In this document: one piece after another, positions 51,825-59,466 of the stretch | Layout: every line of letters begins with the position of its first letter | Position numbering within the stretch: the stretch's first letter is position 1 | NCBI GenBank assembly: GCA_018380195.1 | Contig: JAGZUC010000001.1 | Coordinates: 62,001 to 126,000 of the forward strand | DNA: 64,000 bases | Direction of reading: 5' to 3' | Source of the DNA: Collinsella sp. | GTDB taxonomy: Bacteria; Actinomycetota; Coriobacteriia; Coriobacteriales; Coriobacteriaceae | Notes under the pieces: model-generated | Databases searched by the model: none | What the model was told of the DNA's origin: nothing | The model's input: only the letters and a program-made list of their open reading frames with translations | Made by a program: the position numbers and the translations under genes

Positions 51825-54104
51825 TTACGCATCCTTGGCAGACGGCTTAACAGAAGCAGACTTGGCCTTGGTAGTGGCCTTTTTGGCAGCCGGCTTCTTG
51901 GTCGCGGTAGCCTTAGCAGCGGACTTTGCGGCGGTCTTGGCCTTGGCAGCGGGCTTGGCAGCCTTCGCCTTGGCCGGAACCTTCTTAGCAGCTGCGGTCT
52001 TGGGCTTTACCGAGGACGTACGCTTATGCGTCGCCTTCTTGGGCTCCTCAACCACCGGCGGCTTGTAGCTGCTGGGACCGCGGCGCTTAAGCACCACGCC
52101 AGCCAGGCCGGGCACCTTAATCTCGATAGAGTCCATCTGCCCGTTCCAGGGATAGGGCTCGCTCGAGCAGGTATAGGGCTCCTCGCCGGCATAACCGCTG
52201 CCGCCAAACTCGGGACGGTCGGAGTCGAAGATGACCTCCCAGTCACCCTCGCGCGGCACGCCCACGCGGAAGCTTTCGTAGCTCGCCGGGTCAAAGTTGA
52301 TCAGGATCACCAGGTCGTCATCGACGTCCTCGCCCTGGCGCACAAAGCTCACGATGGACTGCTTAGAGTTGTCCGCATCGATCCAGGTAAAGCCGTCATC
52401 GGTGTAGCCGCGCTCGTACAGGGCGGGCTCGGCGGTGTACAGGTGATTGAGCGCCTTGATAAACGCCTGATGATGACGGTGAGTCTCATACTCCTCGGTC
52501 AGGAACCACTGGATGGACTCGTAGTAGCGCCACTCAATAAACTGGCCGATCTCGTTGCCCATAAAGTTGAGCTTGGCACCGGGGTGCGTCATCTGGTAGA
52601 AGGCCAGCGTGCGCAGGCCGGCAAACTGGCGCCACCAGTCGCCCGGCATGCGGCCGATGAGCGAGCACTTGCCGTGCACGACCTCGTCGTGGCTCAACGG
52701 GCAAATGAAGTTCTCGGTAAAGGCGTACATGATGGAGAACGTGAGCAGCCCGTGGTTGCCGGGGCGCCACGGAAAATCGGTCTGCATGTAGTGCAGGGTG
52801 TCGTTCATCCAGCCCATGTCCCACTTGTAGTGGAAGCCCAGGCCGCCGTCCTGAGGCGGATAGGTCACGAGCGGCCAGGCGGTGGACTCCTCGGCCATCA
52901 TCATCACGTCGGGGTAGTGCGCCTCTACAGCGCAGTTGACCTGACGGATAAACGCGCTGGCGTCCAGGTCCTCCTCGGTGCCGTATTTGTTGAACTTCTT
53001 TTGGCCGGGATCGTCGATGCCAAAGTTGAGATACAGCATGCTGGACACGCCGTCCATGCGAATGCCGTCCACGTGGAAGTTCTCGAGCCAGTACAGCACG
53101 TTGGAGACCAGGAAGGAGCGGACCTCGCCGCGGGCGAAGTCGAACTTGTGCGTGCCCCAGTTGGGGTGAATCTCGTGCTCAAACAGCATGTGGCCGTTAA
53201 ATGTTGCAAGGCCGTGGGAGTCGGCGCAAAAACCGCCGGGCACCCAGTCCATGATCACGCCGATGCCCGCCTCGTGGCACGCATCGATAAAGTGCATGAG
53301 CTGCTGCGGGTTGCCGTAGCGCGACGTGGCGGCGTAGTAGCCGGTCGTCTGGTAGCCCCAGGAGCCGTCGAAGGGGTGCTCCATGAGCGGCATGACCTCG
53401 ATATGCGTATAGCCCATGTCGCGCACGTAGTCCACGAGCTCCACCGACAGGTCGTCGTAGGTGTAGAACTCGCCGCGCTGCGCGGGGAAGGGGTCCATGG
53501 GTCCGGGGTAGTTGCCGTACTCGTCCGGCTCGCCTTGCGGCGCGTCGCCGTGGCGCTTCCACGAGCCAATATGCACCTCGTAGATGTTAAGGGGCTGCGA
53601 CATGTGGTTATGGCTGGCGCGGCGCTTGAGCCACGCGGCGTCGTTCCACTTATAGCCATCGAGGGTCCACAGCACGCTGGCGGTTCCCGGAGGGCACTCG
53701 GCTTTAAAGGCGTACGGATCGGCCTTGTAGAGCTTTTCGCCCTCGTTGGTCTCGATAAGGTACTTATAGAGCTGACCCTGCTCGGCACCAGGAATAAAGC
53801 CTTCCCAAATAGCGCTCGTATGCATGGGCACCAGCGGGTTGGCTTCCTCGTCCCAGTCGTTAAATTCGCCAATGACGTGGACGCTCTTTACGTCGGGCGC
53901 CCAAACGCAAAAGCGCCAGCCACGCGTACGGTTCTGCGTGTCGGGGTGAGCGCCCATCTTTTCCCAGCTGCGCTCCCACATTCCAATGCCAAACAGATAG
54001 ACATCGTCCTTGGAGAGCTCCGGTGCGTGCGGGGCGGCTTTACGGGTAGCGGGCTTTTTGGTTGCTGGCTTTAGCTTTGTATCGCTCACGTTTGATCCCA
54101 TCAT
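51825..54104 (-). CDS. glgB: 1,4-alpha-glucan branching enzyme with basic Lys/Ala-rich tail
   Basis: A protein of 759 residues. After a basic N-terminus (KPATKKPATRKAA) comes a CBM48 domain (RGWRFCVWAPDVKSVHVIGE), then the GH13 barrel with DWVPGGFCADSHGL, nucleophile region VDGIRMDGVSSMLY, acid/base Glu in MMMAEESTAWP and LSHDEVVHGK. The C-terminal domain ends near residue 683 (LAGVVLKRRGPSSYKPP). About 76 further residues are nearly all Lys, Ala, Thr and Ser, for example PAAKAKTAAKSAAKATATKK. This resembles the longer tail on glycogen synthase. Two adjacent ATGs (54104 and 54101) are the best starts, with little ribosome site; a TTG at 54149 is less likely. Confidence 0.93.
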   Translation of the reverse strand: MMGSNVSDTKLKPATKKPATRKAAPHAPELSKDDVYLFGIGMWERSWEKMGAHPDTQNRTRGWRFCVWAPDVKSVHVIGEFNDWDEEANPLVPMHTSAIWEGFIPGAEQGQLYKYLIETNEGEKLYKADPYAFKAECPPGTASVLWTLDGYKWNDAAWLKRRASHNHMSQPLNIYEVHIGSWKRHGDAPQGEPDEYGNYPGPMDPFPAQRGEFYTYDDLSVELVDYVRDMGYTHIEVMPLMEHPFDGSWGYQTTGYYAATSRYGNPQQLMHFIDACHEAGIGVIMDWVPGGFCADSHGLATFNGHMLFEHEIHPNWGTHKFDFARGEVRSFLVSNVLYWLENFHVDGIRMDGVSSMLYLNFGIDDPGQKKFNKYGTEEDLDASAFIRQVNCAVEAHYPDVMMMAEESTAWPLVTYPPQDGGLGFHYKWDMGWMNDTLHYMQTDFPWRPGNHGLLTFSIMYAFTENFICPLSHDEVVHGKCSLIGRMPGDWWRQFAGLRTLAFYQMTHPGAKLNFMGNEIGQFIEWRYYESIQWFLTEEYETHRHHQAFIKALNHLYTAEPALYERGYTDDGFTWIDADNSKQSIVSFVRQGEDVDDDLVILINFDPASYESFRVGVPREGDWEVIFDSDRPEFGGSGYAGEEPYTCSSEPYPWNGQMDSIEIKVPGLAGVVLKRRGPSSYKPPVVEEPKKATHKRTSSVKPKTAAAKKVPAKAKAAKPAAKAKTAAKSAAKATATKKPAAKKATTKAKSASVKPSAKDA

Positions 54105-54325
54105 GACGCGGCAGCGTGTTGCCTTGGTGACTAGATGCGAAAGGTCCAAGGCTGCACGAATCGAAGGGACGGCGATAGTTCTATGATTCGTTCCACCTCG
54201 CGTGCTCGGTGGAACTTTCGGCAGAAACTACGATAACACCTGTACGTTAGTTTTATGGACGAAAGTGGATTTGCGGACGCGTTTAATCGGTAAGCGCCAT
54301 GTTTATACCACTGGCAGAATTGCCG

Positions 54326-54351
54326 TGGTAAAACTCTTGACAGTTTTACCA
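54326..54351. promoter_or_regulatory. Operator-like palindrome TGGTAAAACT-N6-AGTTTTACCA
   Basis: Perfect 10-base arms are separated by CTTGAC in the 330-base divergent gap between glgB and the HAD gene (54105-54435). A second, looser pair (TGGTAAA at 54383 and TTTACCA at 54407) lies nearby. On the minus strand TTACCA and TATAAA spaced by 18 (about 54327-54304) could be the glgB promoter, which the palindrome would overlap. Confidence 0.6.
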
Positions 54352-54381
54352 ATTAGGGTTTCAAAACTGTTAGGCTGACGT

Positions 54382-54410
54382 TTGGTAAAACGTTTTTAGC
54401 AGGTTATTTA
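54382..54410 (+). promoter_or_regulatory. Promoter of the HAD phosphatase gene
   Basis: TTGGTA and TATTTA are spaced by 17 bases and end 25 bases before the ATG. The -35 element overlaps the TGGTAAAAC motif. Confidence 0.5.
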
Positions 54411-54435
54411 CCATTTGACATCGAAAGGCTCGTTT

Positions 54436-55125
54436 ATGAACCACATCGCTGCTCCAAGTGTTGCTTTTATTTTCGATTGCGACGGAACACTGGTTAATAG
54501 CTCCCCCGTCTGGGGCCATGCGCAGACCGAGTTATTGCGCCGTCATGGCATTGATGTGACGGTCGACGATTTTGCCCAGTTTGAGCATTTGTCGCTCGAG
54601 GACGAGTGCCAGGCCTATCACGACACGTGGGGCATTGGCGCGAATGGCGAAGAGCTGTATCGCGAGCTGAGCAATATTCTGATCGATGGTTACTCCAAGG
54701 TGCCGCCGCGCGAGGGCCTGCTTGCATTTTTGAAGCAGGCGCAGGAGGCCGGTATTGCCATGTGCGTTGCCACGTCCACGCCGGCCGAGCTGGTTAAATC
54801 TGCGCTTGGGGGTGCTGGCCTTGATCGCTATATGGAGTTTATTACCACGACGGGCGAGGCGGGCCGCTCCAAGCAGTTCCCCGATGTGTATGAGCTGGCG
54901 CTGCGCCGCCTTGAGGAGCGCCACGGCTGCAAGTTTGAGCGCGCCTGGGTGTTTGAGGACGCCGTCTTTGGCCTAAAGAGCTCTGGCACCGCCGGCTTTA
55001 AGCGAGTGGGCATCTACGACCCGCACGGTCGCATGGAGCGCGACAAGGTTCGCGACAACTGCGATATCTTTATCGATAGCTATGAGGACCTGGATCTGGC
55101 CCGCGTGCTTTCGTTTGAGGGCTAG
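54436..55125 (+). CDS. HAD-superfamily phosphatase (beta-phosphoglucomutase-like)
   Basis: A protein of 229 residues with the HAD motifs FIFDCDGTLVNSSPVWG (nucleophile and acid Asp), VATSTPAELVKSAL (motif II), and a GRSKQFPDVYELALRRL plus WVFEDAVFGLKSSGTAGF block (motifs III and IV). The helical cap after motif I fits subclass I, which includes phosphoglycolate phosphatase and beta-phosphoglucomutase. Facing glgB across shared TGGTAAAAC motifs, a sugar-phosphate substrate is possible but unproven. ATG at 54436 has GAAAGG upstream; a TTG at 54415 is a less likely start. Confidence 0.88.
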   Translation: MNHIAAPSVAFIFDCDGTLVNSSPVWGHAQTELLRRHGIDVTVDDFAQFEHLSLEDECQAYHDTWGIGANGEELYRELSNILIDGYSKVPPREGLLAFLKQAQEAGIAMCVATSTPAELVKSALGGAGLDRYMEFITTTGEAGRSKQFPDVYELALRRLEERHGCKFERAWVFEDAVFGLKSSGTAGFKRVGIYDPHGRMERDKVRDNCDIFIDSYEDLDLARVLSFEG

Positions 55126-55134
55126 GCGAGGGCC

Positions 55135-55776
55135 GTGGCTTGCAAAGTATTAGTGGTTTGCGGCTCGCCGGTGCTGGCGAGCGTGGATCTGCTTCAGCAG
55201 CTGGCAGGGGAGTGCGACCACATCGTAGCCGTAGACCGCGGCCTGGACGCCCTGTTGGGCGCCAGCCTGAGCTGCGACGTCTACGTTGGCGACGCCGATA
55301 CCGTTAGCGATGAGGGACGCGCTCTGGTCGATGCCGCTGTCGATTTTGAAGTGGAACGCCACAACCCCTACAAGGACTACACTGATCTAGCGCTAGCTCT
55401 AGGCACCATCCGCCGTCGTTGGCCGGGTGCCGAAGTGGTGGCAACCTGCGCCACCGGCGGCCGCCCCGACATGGCCCTGTCTGTGTTAGGGCTACTGGCA
55501 GGCTATGCGGACGCCCCCGTCTGGATCGAAGAAGACGAAGTGACGGCCAGAATCCTGCACGAGGACGAGACCTGGACCATCGAGGGCGCCGAGGGCAAAA
55601 CCTTCTCCATCATCGCCATAGCCCCCAACACAGAGATAAGCGAACACGGCCTAGAATGGGAGCTAGATCACAGCCCCCTGGACCTGTTAGCCGACACAGG
55701 TATCTCTAATGTCGTCAGGAAAACGGCCAAGATCCAAGTCCACCAAGGAATCGCAATCGCCTATCTCTACAAGTAA
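55135..55776 (+). CDS. thiN: Thiamine pyrophosphokinase
   Basis: The 213-residue enzyme transfers pyrophosphate from ATP to thiamine. It has VVCGSPVLASVDLL, HIVAVDRGLDALLGA, VYVGDADTVSDEG (family GDxD motif) and KDYTDLALALGTIRRRW (DxTDxxxAL motif), then CATGGRPDMALSVLGLL. Start is a GTG nine bases after the HAD stop, so the two are probably cotranscribed. The C-terminal beta-sandwich that orients thiamine is present. Confidence 0.9.
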   Translation: MACKVLVVCGSPVLASVDLLQQLAGECDHIVAVDRGLDALLGASLSCDVYVGDADTVSDEGRALVDAAVDFEVERHNPYKDYTDLALALGTIRRRWPGAEVVATCATGGRPDMALSVLGLLAGYADAPVWIEEDEVTARILHEDETWTIEGAEGKTFSIIAIAPNTEISEHGLEWELDHSPLDLLADTGISNVVRKTAKIQVHQGIAIAYLYK

Positions 55777-55814
55777 GGTGCCGCCGCGTGAGGGTTTTAT
55801 CGGGACGGTGGGTT

Positions 55815-55851
55815 AATTGGCTAATTTTGCCGAAGTCAAAATTAGCCAATT
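55815..55851. repeat. Perfect 15-base inverted repeat after thiN
   Basis: AATTGGCTAATTTTG and its exact complement enclose CCGAAGT, 38 bases after the thiN stop. No long T run follows. It lies in the 343-base gap 55777-56119, whose right part belongs to the IS110 element. Confidence 0.75.
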
Positions 55852-55924
55852 CAGCCCCATTACAGTTTGAGTCGTCCGAAAGGGCGGCTCTTTTCCGTTG
55901 CACGGTTATACGATTGAGCCGTAC

Positions 55925-56115
55925 CGGTGGTCGCTGGCCGACCGCCCCGGACGGCCGTCAGCCCCTGCCCCGTAGAGGGCCCGGGACGTGTTGCCGCCGG
56001 GGCGGGAGGGGCCGCGGGGAACGACTGATAGAGATGTGCCGGGCCCGGACCGGGCCACGGCCGGGTAATGTGGGTGTCGCTTCCGCGGCTTACGGCCGGC
56101 TCATGGGAGAGGATA
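55925..56115 (+). other. Candidate bridge-RNA region of the IS110 element
   Basis: The 190 bases before the transposase ATG are GC-rich, have no reading frame of note and contain several potential stems, such as GGCCGACCGCCCCGGACGGCC and a GCCGCCGGGGCGGG stretch, each given here in short form. Elements of the IS110 group encode a structured guide RNA in this position. Loop sequences were not resolved, so this rests on position and composition. Confidence 0.4.
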
Positions 56116-56119
56116 CACC

Positions 56120-57286
56120 ATGCCTGCAGCAGAGACGCCCGTGGCCTACCTGGGGATCGACGTCGGGAAGAGCTCGCACAGCGCGTGCGCGCTCGATGCG
56201 GGAGGGGGCGTCGCCTTCAGGGCCGAGCTGGCCAACAGGCCCGACGACATCGACCGGGTGCTCGAGCGGGCCGGCTCCGGCGCGCTGGTCGTCGTCGATC
56301 AGAAGCGAAACATCGGCGCGCTGGTCCTCGCGCGCGCCCATGCGCACGGGAACCCCTGCGCCTACCTGCCCGGATATGCCGAGAAGCAGGCCCGCGGGAT
56401 GTTCCCCGGCATCGCGAAGACCGACGCCATCGACGCCGAGGTGATCGCGCGCACCGCGCTCGGCGTGCCCCGCGCCCTCAGGCCGGCGCCCGAGGAGCCC
56501 GAGGGGACCGCCTCGCTGCGGATCCTGTCGTCGCAGCGCGAGTTCGCGTCGTCCGCCAGGACCCGCGCGAAGAACAGGCTGCGCGCGACCCTGCTCGAGG
56601 CCGACCCCGCGCTCGAGGGCGCGGTCGACCCGTCGAGCCGCTGGCAGGTGTCGATGCTGGCCGAGTTCGGCGGGGCCGCCGGGTGCTCGGCCGCCGGCTG
56701 GCGCAGGTTCTCGAGCGCCGCCAGGCGCGCGGGCGCCCCCGCCGCGGGGGCCAGGAGGCTCTGGGAGGCGCTGCTGGCCTCGTCGCGCTCGGGAAGGCGG
56801 CTCCCGGCCGGCGAGGACGTCGCGGTCCGGATACTCGCCCGGGAGATAGCCTCCCTCGACGCCGACATCGAGGAGCTCGACTCGCTCGTGGCCGACTCGC
56901 TGGCGGGCGACGAGGTCTACGAGTGCCTCCTCACGGTGCCCGGGATCGGCCCCAAGACCGCCGCGGCGCTGGTGACGTCGATCGACATATCCGCGTTCAG
57001 GGGGCACGACGAGCTCGCGAGCTATTGCGGCGTGGCGCCGTCCGATAGGCGCTCCGGGAGCAGCATCAGGTCGACATCGCCGCAGCACGGCGGGAACAGG
57101 CAGCTCAAGAACCTGCTCATATTCAGCTGCAACTCCCTCATCGGCACGGACAACAGGTTCGGGAGGTACTACGGGGAGTGCAGGGCGAGGGGGATGAGGC
57201 ACAGCAAGGCGCTGAAGGCGGTCGCGAGGAAGAGGCTCAAGGTCATCTACGCGATCATGCGCGACGCCGTCCCGTACGCGGCCTAG
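56120..57286 (+). CDS. IS110-family transposase
   Basis: A protein of 388 residues. The N-terminal DEDD (RuvC-like) domain starts YLGIDVGKSSHSACALD, with further acidic positions in VVVDQKRNIGALVL and KTDAIDAEVIARTAL. A helical middle part leads to the C-terminal Transposase_20 domain: LLTVPGIGPKTAAALVTSI, YCGVAPSDRRSGSSIRS and the catalytic-serine-type region HGGNRQLKNLLIFSC. It appears intact and full length. Very high GC and rare AGG arginine codons set it apart from its neighbours, as expected for an incoming element. Confidence 0.93.
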   Translation: MPAAETPVAYLGIDVGKSSHSACALDAGGGVAFRAELANRPDDIDRVLERAGSGALVVVDQKRNIGALVLARAHAHGNPCAYLPGYAEKQARGMFPGIAKTDAIDAEVIARTALGVPRALRPAPEEPEGTASLRILSSQREFASSARTRAKNRLRATLLEADPALEGAVDPSSRWQVSMLAEFGGAAGCSAAGWRRFSSAARRAGAPAAGARRLWEALLASSRSGRRLPAGEDVAVRILAREIASLDADIEELDSLVADSLAGDEVYECLLTVPGIGPKTAAALVTSIDISAFRGHDELASYCGVAPSDRRSGSSIRSTSPQHGGNRQLKNLLIFSCNSLIGTDNRFGRYYGECRARGMRHSKALKAVARKRLKVIYAIMRDAVPYAA

Positions 57287-57433
57287 CGGGCGGCGGGATC
57301 AACCGAAGGGGAAGCGGGGGCGCCGGGCGCCCGGATGCGTCATGCCGAAATGGCGCGAAGCACGCGGTTGACAAAACTATAGAGACACGTCCCAGGAAAA
57401 CCCGTAAGTAAGAGATTCGATCAAAAAAACTTC

Positions 57434-57462
57434 TTGCACAACCGAAGATCTTCCCCTATAGT
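57434..57462 (+). promoter_or_regulatory. Promoter of tRNA-Ala
   Basis: TTGCAC and TATAGT are spaced by 17 bases, ending 13 bases before the tRNA. Confidence 0.75.
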
Positions 57463-57475
57463 ACTACCTCGTCAC

Positions 57476-57551
57476 GGGGGCGTAGCTCAGCTGGGAGAGC
57501 GCTTGACTGGCAGTCAAGAGGTCAGGGGTTCGATCCCCCTCGTCTCCACCA
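57476..57551 (+). tRNA. tRNA-Ala (GGC)
   Basis: A complete 76-base cloverleaf: acceptor GGGGGCG/CGTCTCC with two G-U pairs, D arm GCTCAGCTGGGAGAGC, anticodon stem CTTGA/TCAAG with loop CTGGCAG (anticodon GGC), T arm AGGGG-TTCGATC-CCCCT, discriminator A and encoded CCA. Confidence 0.95.
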
Positions 57552-57562
57552 TCGTGAATGCA

Positions 57563-57592
57563 AAGCCACCCTATCGGGTGGCTTTTTTATTT
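57563..57592 (+). terminator. Terminator of tRNA-Ala
   Basis: AAGCCACCC-TATC-GGGTGGCTT followed by TTTTATTT, 12 bases after the tRNA. Confidence 0.92.
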
Positions 57593-57603
57593 ACATACGA
57601 TAT

Positions 57604-57741
57604 TTAGTAGCCTGAGCTGCATTTTTGCAAATGGCCCGTCATGTCATTGCGGGTGAAGCTGCCGCGCGGCATAAACTCGTAGGGCACGCCTAGCGCGTTG
57701 CCCACGGCCATGCCGTAAACGCAATCCCTCACCGTCCGCAT
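57604..57741 (-). pseudogene. ADP-ribosylglycohydrolase N-terminal fragment
   Basis: A frame of 45 codons reads VRDCVYGMAVGNALGVPYEF, then MPRGSFTRNDMTGH, and stops. This is the start of a DraG/ARH-type ADP-ribosylglycohydrolase (usual form GCVYGMAVGDALGVPYEF), which normally runs to about 250 or more residues. The metal-binding Asp that follows the first glycine in the family (GDALG) is Asn here. The frame ends within the tRNA-Ala terminator flank, suggesting that the rest was lost by recombination at the tRNA. It lies 18 bases after the GIY-YIG gene stop on the same strand. Confidence 0.65.
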
Positions 57742-57759
57742 TAAACCCACGGTACACAC

Positions 57760-58683
57760 CTAATTCCAGTTCATGCCGAAATTGCGCGAACCCAATACGT
57801 CCTTCCAATGACTCTCGCGCTCGCACACCTCGGCAGTGGTCATCTTTGTGTCGCATACCTCAAGGATGGAGTAGGTAAAGTTCTCGATGATGTACCCAGC
57901 CCCGTGCTTAGTCATGATGGCCTTGAATTCCTTGTTGCCGCCCGTAGGGTCCTCGGGGTTGGCATAGGCGCGCCAACGCTGCCAGATACCCAGGTCCGCG
58001 CCTGCATCCTTCTTGCTGTCGCCCGAGGCCGAGCCCACGTAGAGCCGTCCCGTGGCGGTGTCGGTGATGCAGTAGACGCCCTTCACGTTGTCCAGCGCCC
58101 AGTACCAGTCGGAGCCCACGCTAGCGATGACGGCCTGCAGTGTCTTGTGGTCGATGCGAACGTACTTGTAGCCGGGGAAGGGGCTCACGTTGCCCAGGCT
58201 CATCGAGTATTCGTATACAACGGGCTCAAAGTCTTGCATCGCTTTCTCGTAGAACTTGTTGTAGATATTGCGTCCGATAGGCTTCTTCAGCTTGATGATA
58301 AGACGCTTGATGTAGGCCTCGTAGTCAGGAAGAAGCGTCAGCTTGTAGCCCACGCCGCCCAGCACCTCGGGCACCGCCTTCTCCACCTTGTGCATGCCGC
58401 CGAAGATGAAGTACTCGGGCCCGTAGGTGTAGTACTGGGCGAACGAGAGCAGGTACTCTGCATGGTTGAGGTTGTTGTTCGCCTGCCCTGTCGCGCTCCT
58501 CCACGCGTTCATCTCGTACCATCGCGAGCCGCTATCGGTCCTCTCGGTGGTCGAGGTATCTTTTAGCAGCAGGTCGTACGCGCGTAGGTTCACGTCGCCA
58601 GCGTTCATGTTGAACTTAACCTTGGTTTTCTCGGGGTGTGCCACCGGCATCAAGTCCCTGAGTGTTATCACGGGATTTCCCAT
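57760..58683 (-). CDS. GIY-YIG nuclease-domain protein
   Basis: A protein of 307 residues. Residues 202-307 are a GIY-YIG nuclease domain: GVY at 202-204, YVG at 215-217, catalytic Arg near 236 in IWQRW, Glu near 290 in ERESHWKDVLGS and the final Asn in GMN. The N-terminal 200 residues are of a type I do not recognise by name, with RWYEMNAWRSATG and FAQYYTYGPEYFIFGGMH, and may recognise DNA or a partner. Similar layouts occur in restriction-like or defence-island proteins, but no methyltransferase is adjacent. Its place beside a tRNA, an IS element and a truncated gene marks an accessory site. Confidence 0.82.
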   Translation of the reverse strand: MGNPVITLRDLMPVAHPEKTKVKFNMNAGDVNLRAYDLLLKDTSTTERTDSGSRWYEMNAWRSATGQANNNLNHAEYLLSFAQYYTYGPEYFIFGGMHKVEKAVPEVLGGVGYKLTLLPDYEAYIKRLIIKLKKPIGRNIYNKFYEKAMQDFEPVVYEYSMSLGNVSPFPGYKYVRIDHKTLQAVIASVGSDWYWALDNVKGVYCITDTATGRLYVGSASGDSKKDAGADLGIWQRWRAYANPEDPTGGNKEFKAIMTKHGAGYIIENFTYSILEVCDTKMTTAEVCERESHWKDVLGSRNFGMNWN

Positions 58684-59216
58684 GCTTATTCCGCCTTTTC
58701 GATTCGAAAGCTTGTAGATCGAATCATATCACTCGCTTTCCAAGCGGATATTAGTGCCCATATACCCAGCCACTTCCCAAAAGTTGTCCAACAATCCGTC
58801 TCAAAATGCGTTGACTCTGTAGTCGGGCGTGCCAATTGTGTGACGAGCGCTCTCGCAGCGCATCAACCTTGCGCCTCGCAATCGTTACGCAACCCTGCCC
58901 ATAACCTGCAATAACGTATTATCGGTGCAAAACAGCCTAACGAATGCAGCTTGCGCCTTATATGCTACAAACCAGAACCTAATACAGGCGTCCCCAAACA
59001 CTGTGCTAAACTATTTTGCATCACATGGTTTCAACTCCGCGTTGCTGTTTGTGCGTATGCGTTCTACGCATCAATATGAGCAACCACGCGAGCGCGCAGA
59101 GAGCATCCGGCCGTAACGGCGGTGCCCCTCTTGAGCAGAAACCCAATATAGTTCGACGCCTATTTCCGCTGAATTAAACCAGCGAGATAGTGGTCAGCAT
59201 GCATGCCTTAGCTGTT
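58684..59216. other. Non-coding stretch upstream of the polysaccharide cluster
   Basis: Over 500 bases with no convincing reading frame or ribosome site. It is less GC-rich than its neighbours. A small palindrome TGCGTA-N7-TACGCA occurs near 59052-59070. The promoter of the downstream cluster probably lies in its last part, but I see no strong -35/-10 pair. Confidence 0.5.
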
Positions 59217-59429
59217 TGCGTGCGGTCCAGTTTTGTTCCCGCTTGACTGGGCCGCACGCAGCTAGCTGGGGACGCGGTCTTTTTGCGATACACGTCCGTG
59301 TCCCTAGCGGCTGCGTTCACACATACCGTTCACGGTGGGGCAGAGCCACGTGCTTGTCTAACTGGGCTCAGGGTTTGAATATGGAGCGCCTTCGCGCACA
59401 AGCGCCCTGGCGAAGCCATACCCAAACCC
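59217..59429 (+). promoter_or_regulatory. Structured leader of the NusG-like/polysaccharide operon
   Basis: Three stems in series: 59217-59230 with 59247-59260 (14 bp, one U-G); 59261-59277 with about 59295-59308 (bulged); and GGGTTTG/TATGG (59371-59384) with CCATA/CAAACCC (59416-59429), enclosing an inner CTTCGC/GCGAAG stem. Their place just before a NusG paralogue suggests leader RNA for processive antitermination. Confidence 0.55.
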
Positions 59430-59466
59430 CGTGAGCCACACGTAAGACAGTAAGGGGGTGGTGCTC

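Larger units (their letters stand above)
55900..57400 (+). mobile_element. IS110-family insertion sequence (edges approximate)
   Basis: A sharp rise in GC begins near 55915 and falls again near 57380, framing one transposase gene, roughly 200 bases of 5' non-coding DNA and about 100 bases of 3' DNA. No terminal inverted repeats are visible, as expected for IS110. I could not fix the termini or core dinucleotide. It is inserted between thiN and tRNA-Ala. Confidence 0.7.

Noticed and set aside
51708..54074. 788-codon open frame antisense to the branching enzyme
   Set aside because: A by-product of codon bias on the opposite strand; glgB has complete catalytic motifs there.
57178..57411. 77-codon frame over the 3' end of the IS110 transposase
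   Set aside because: Out-of-frame overlap with the transposase, no ribosome site, composition of a shadow frame.
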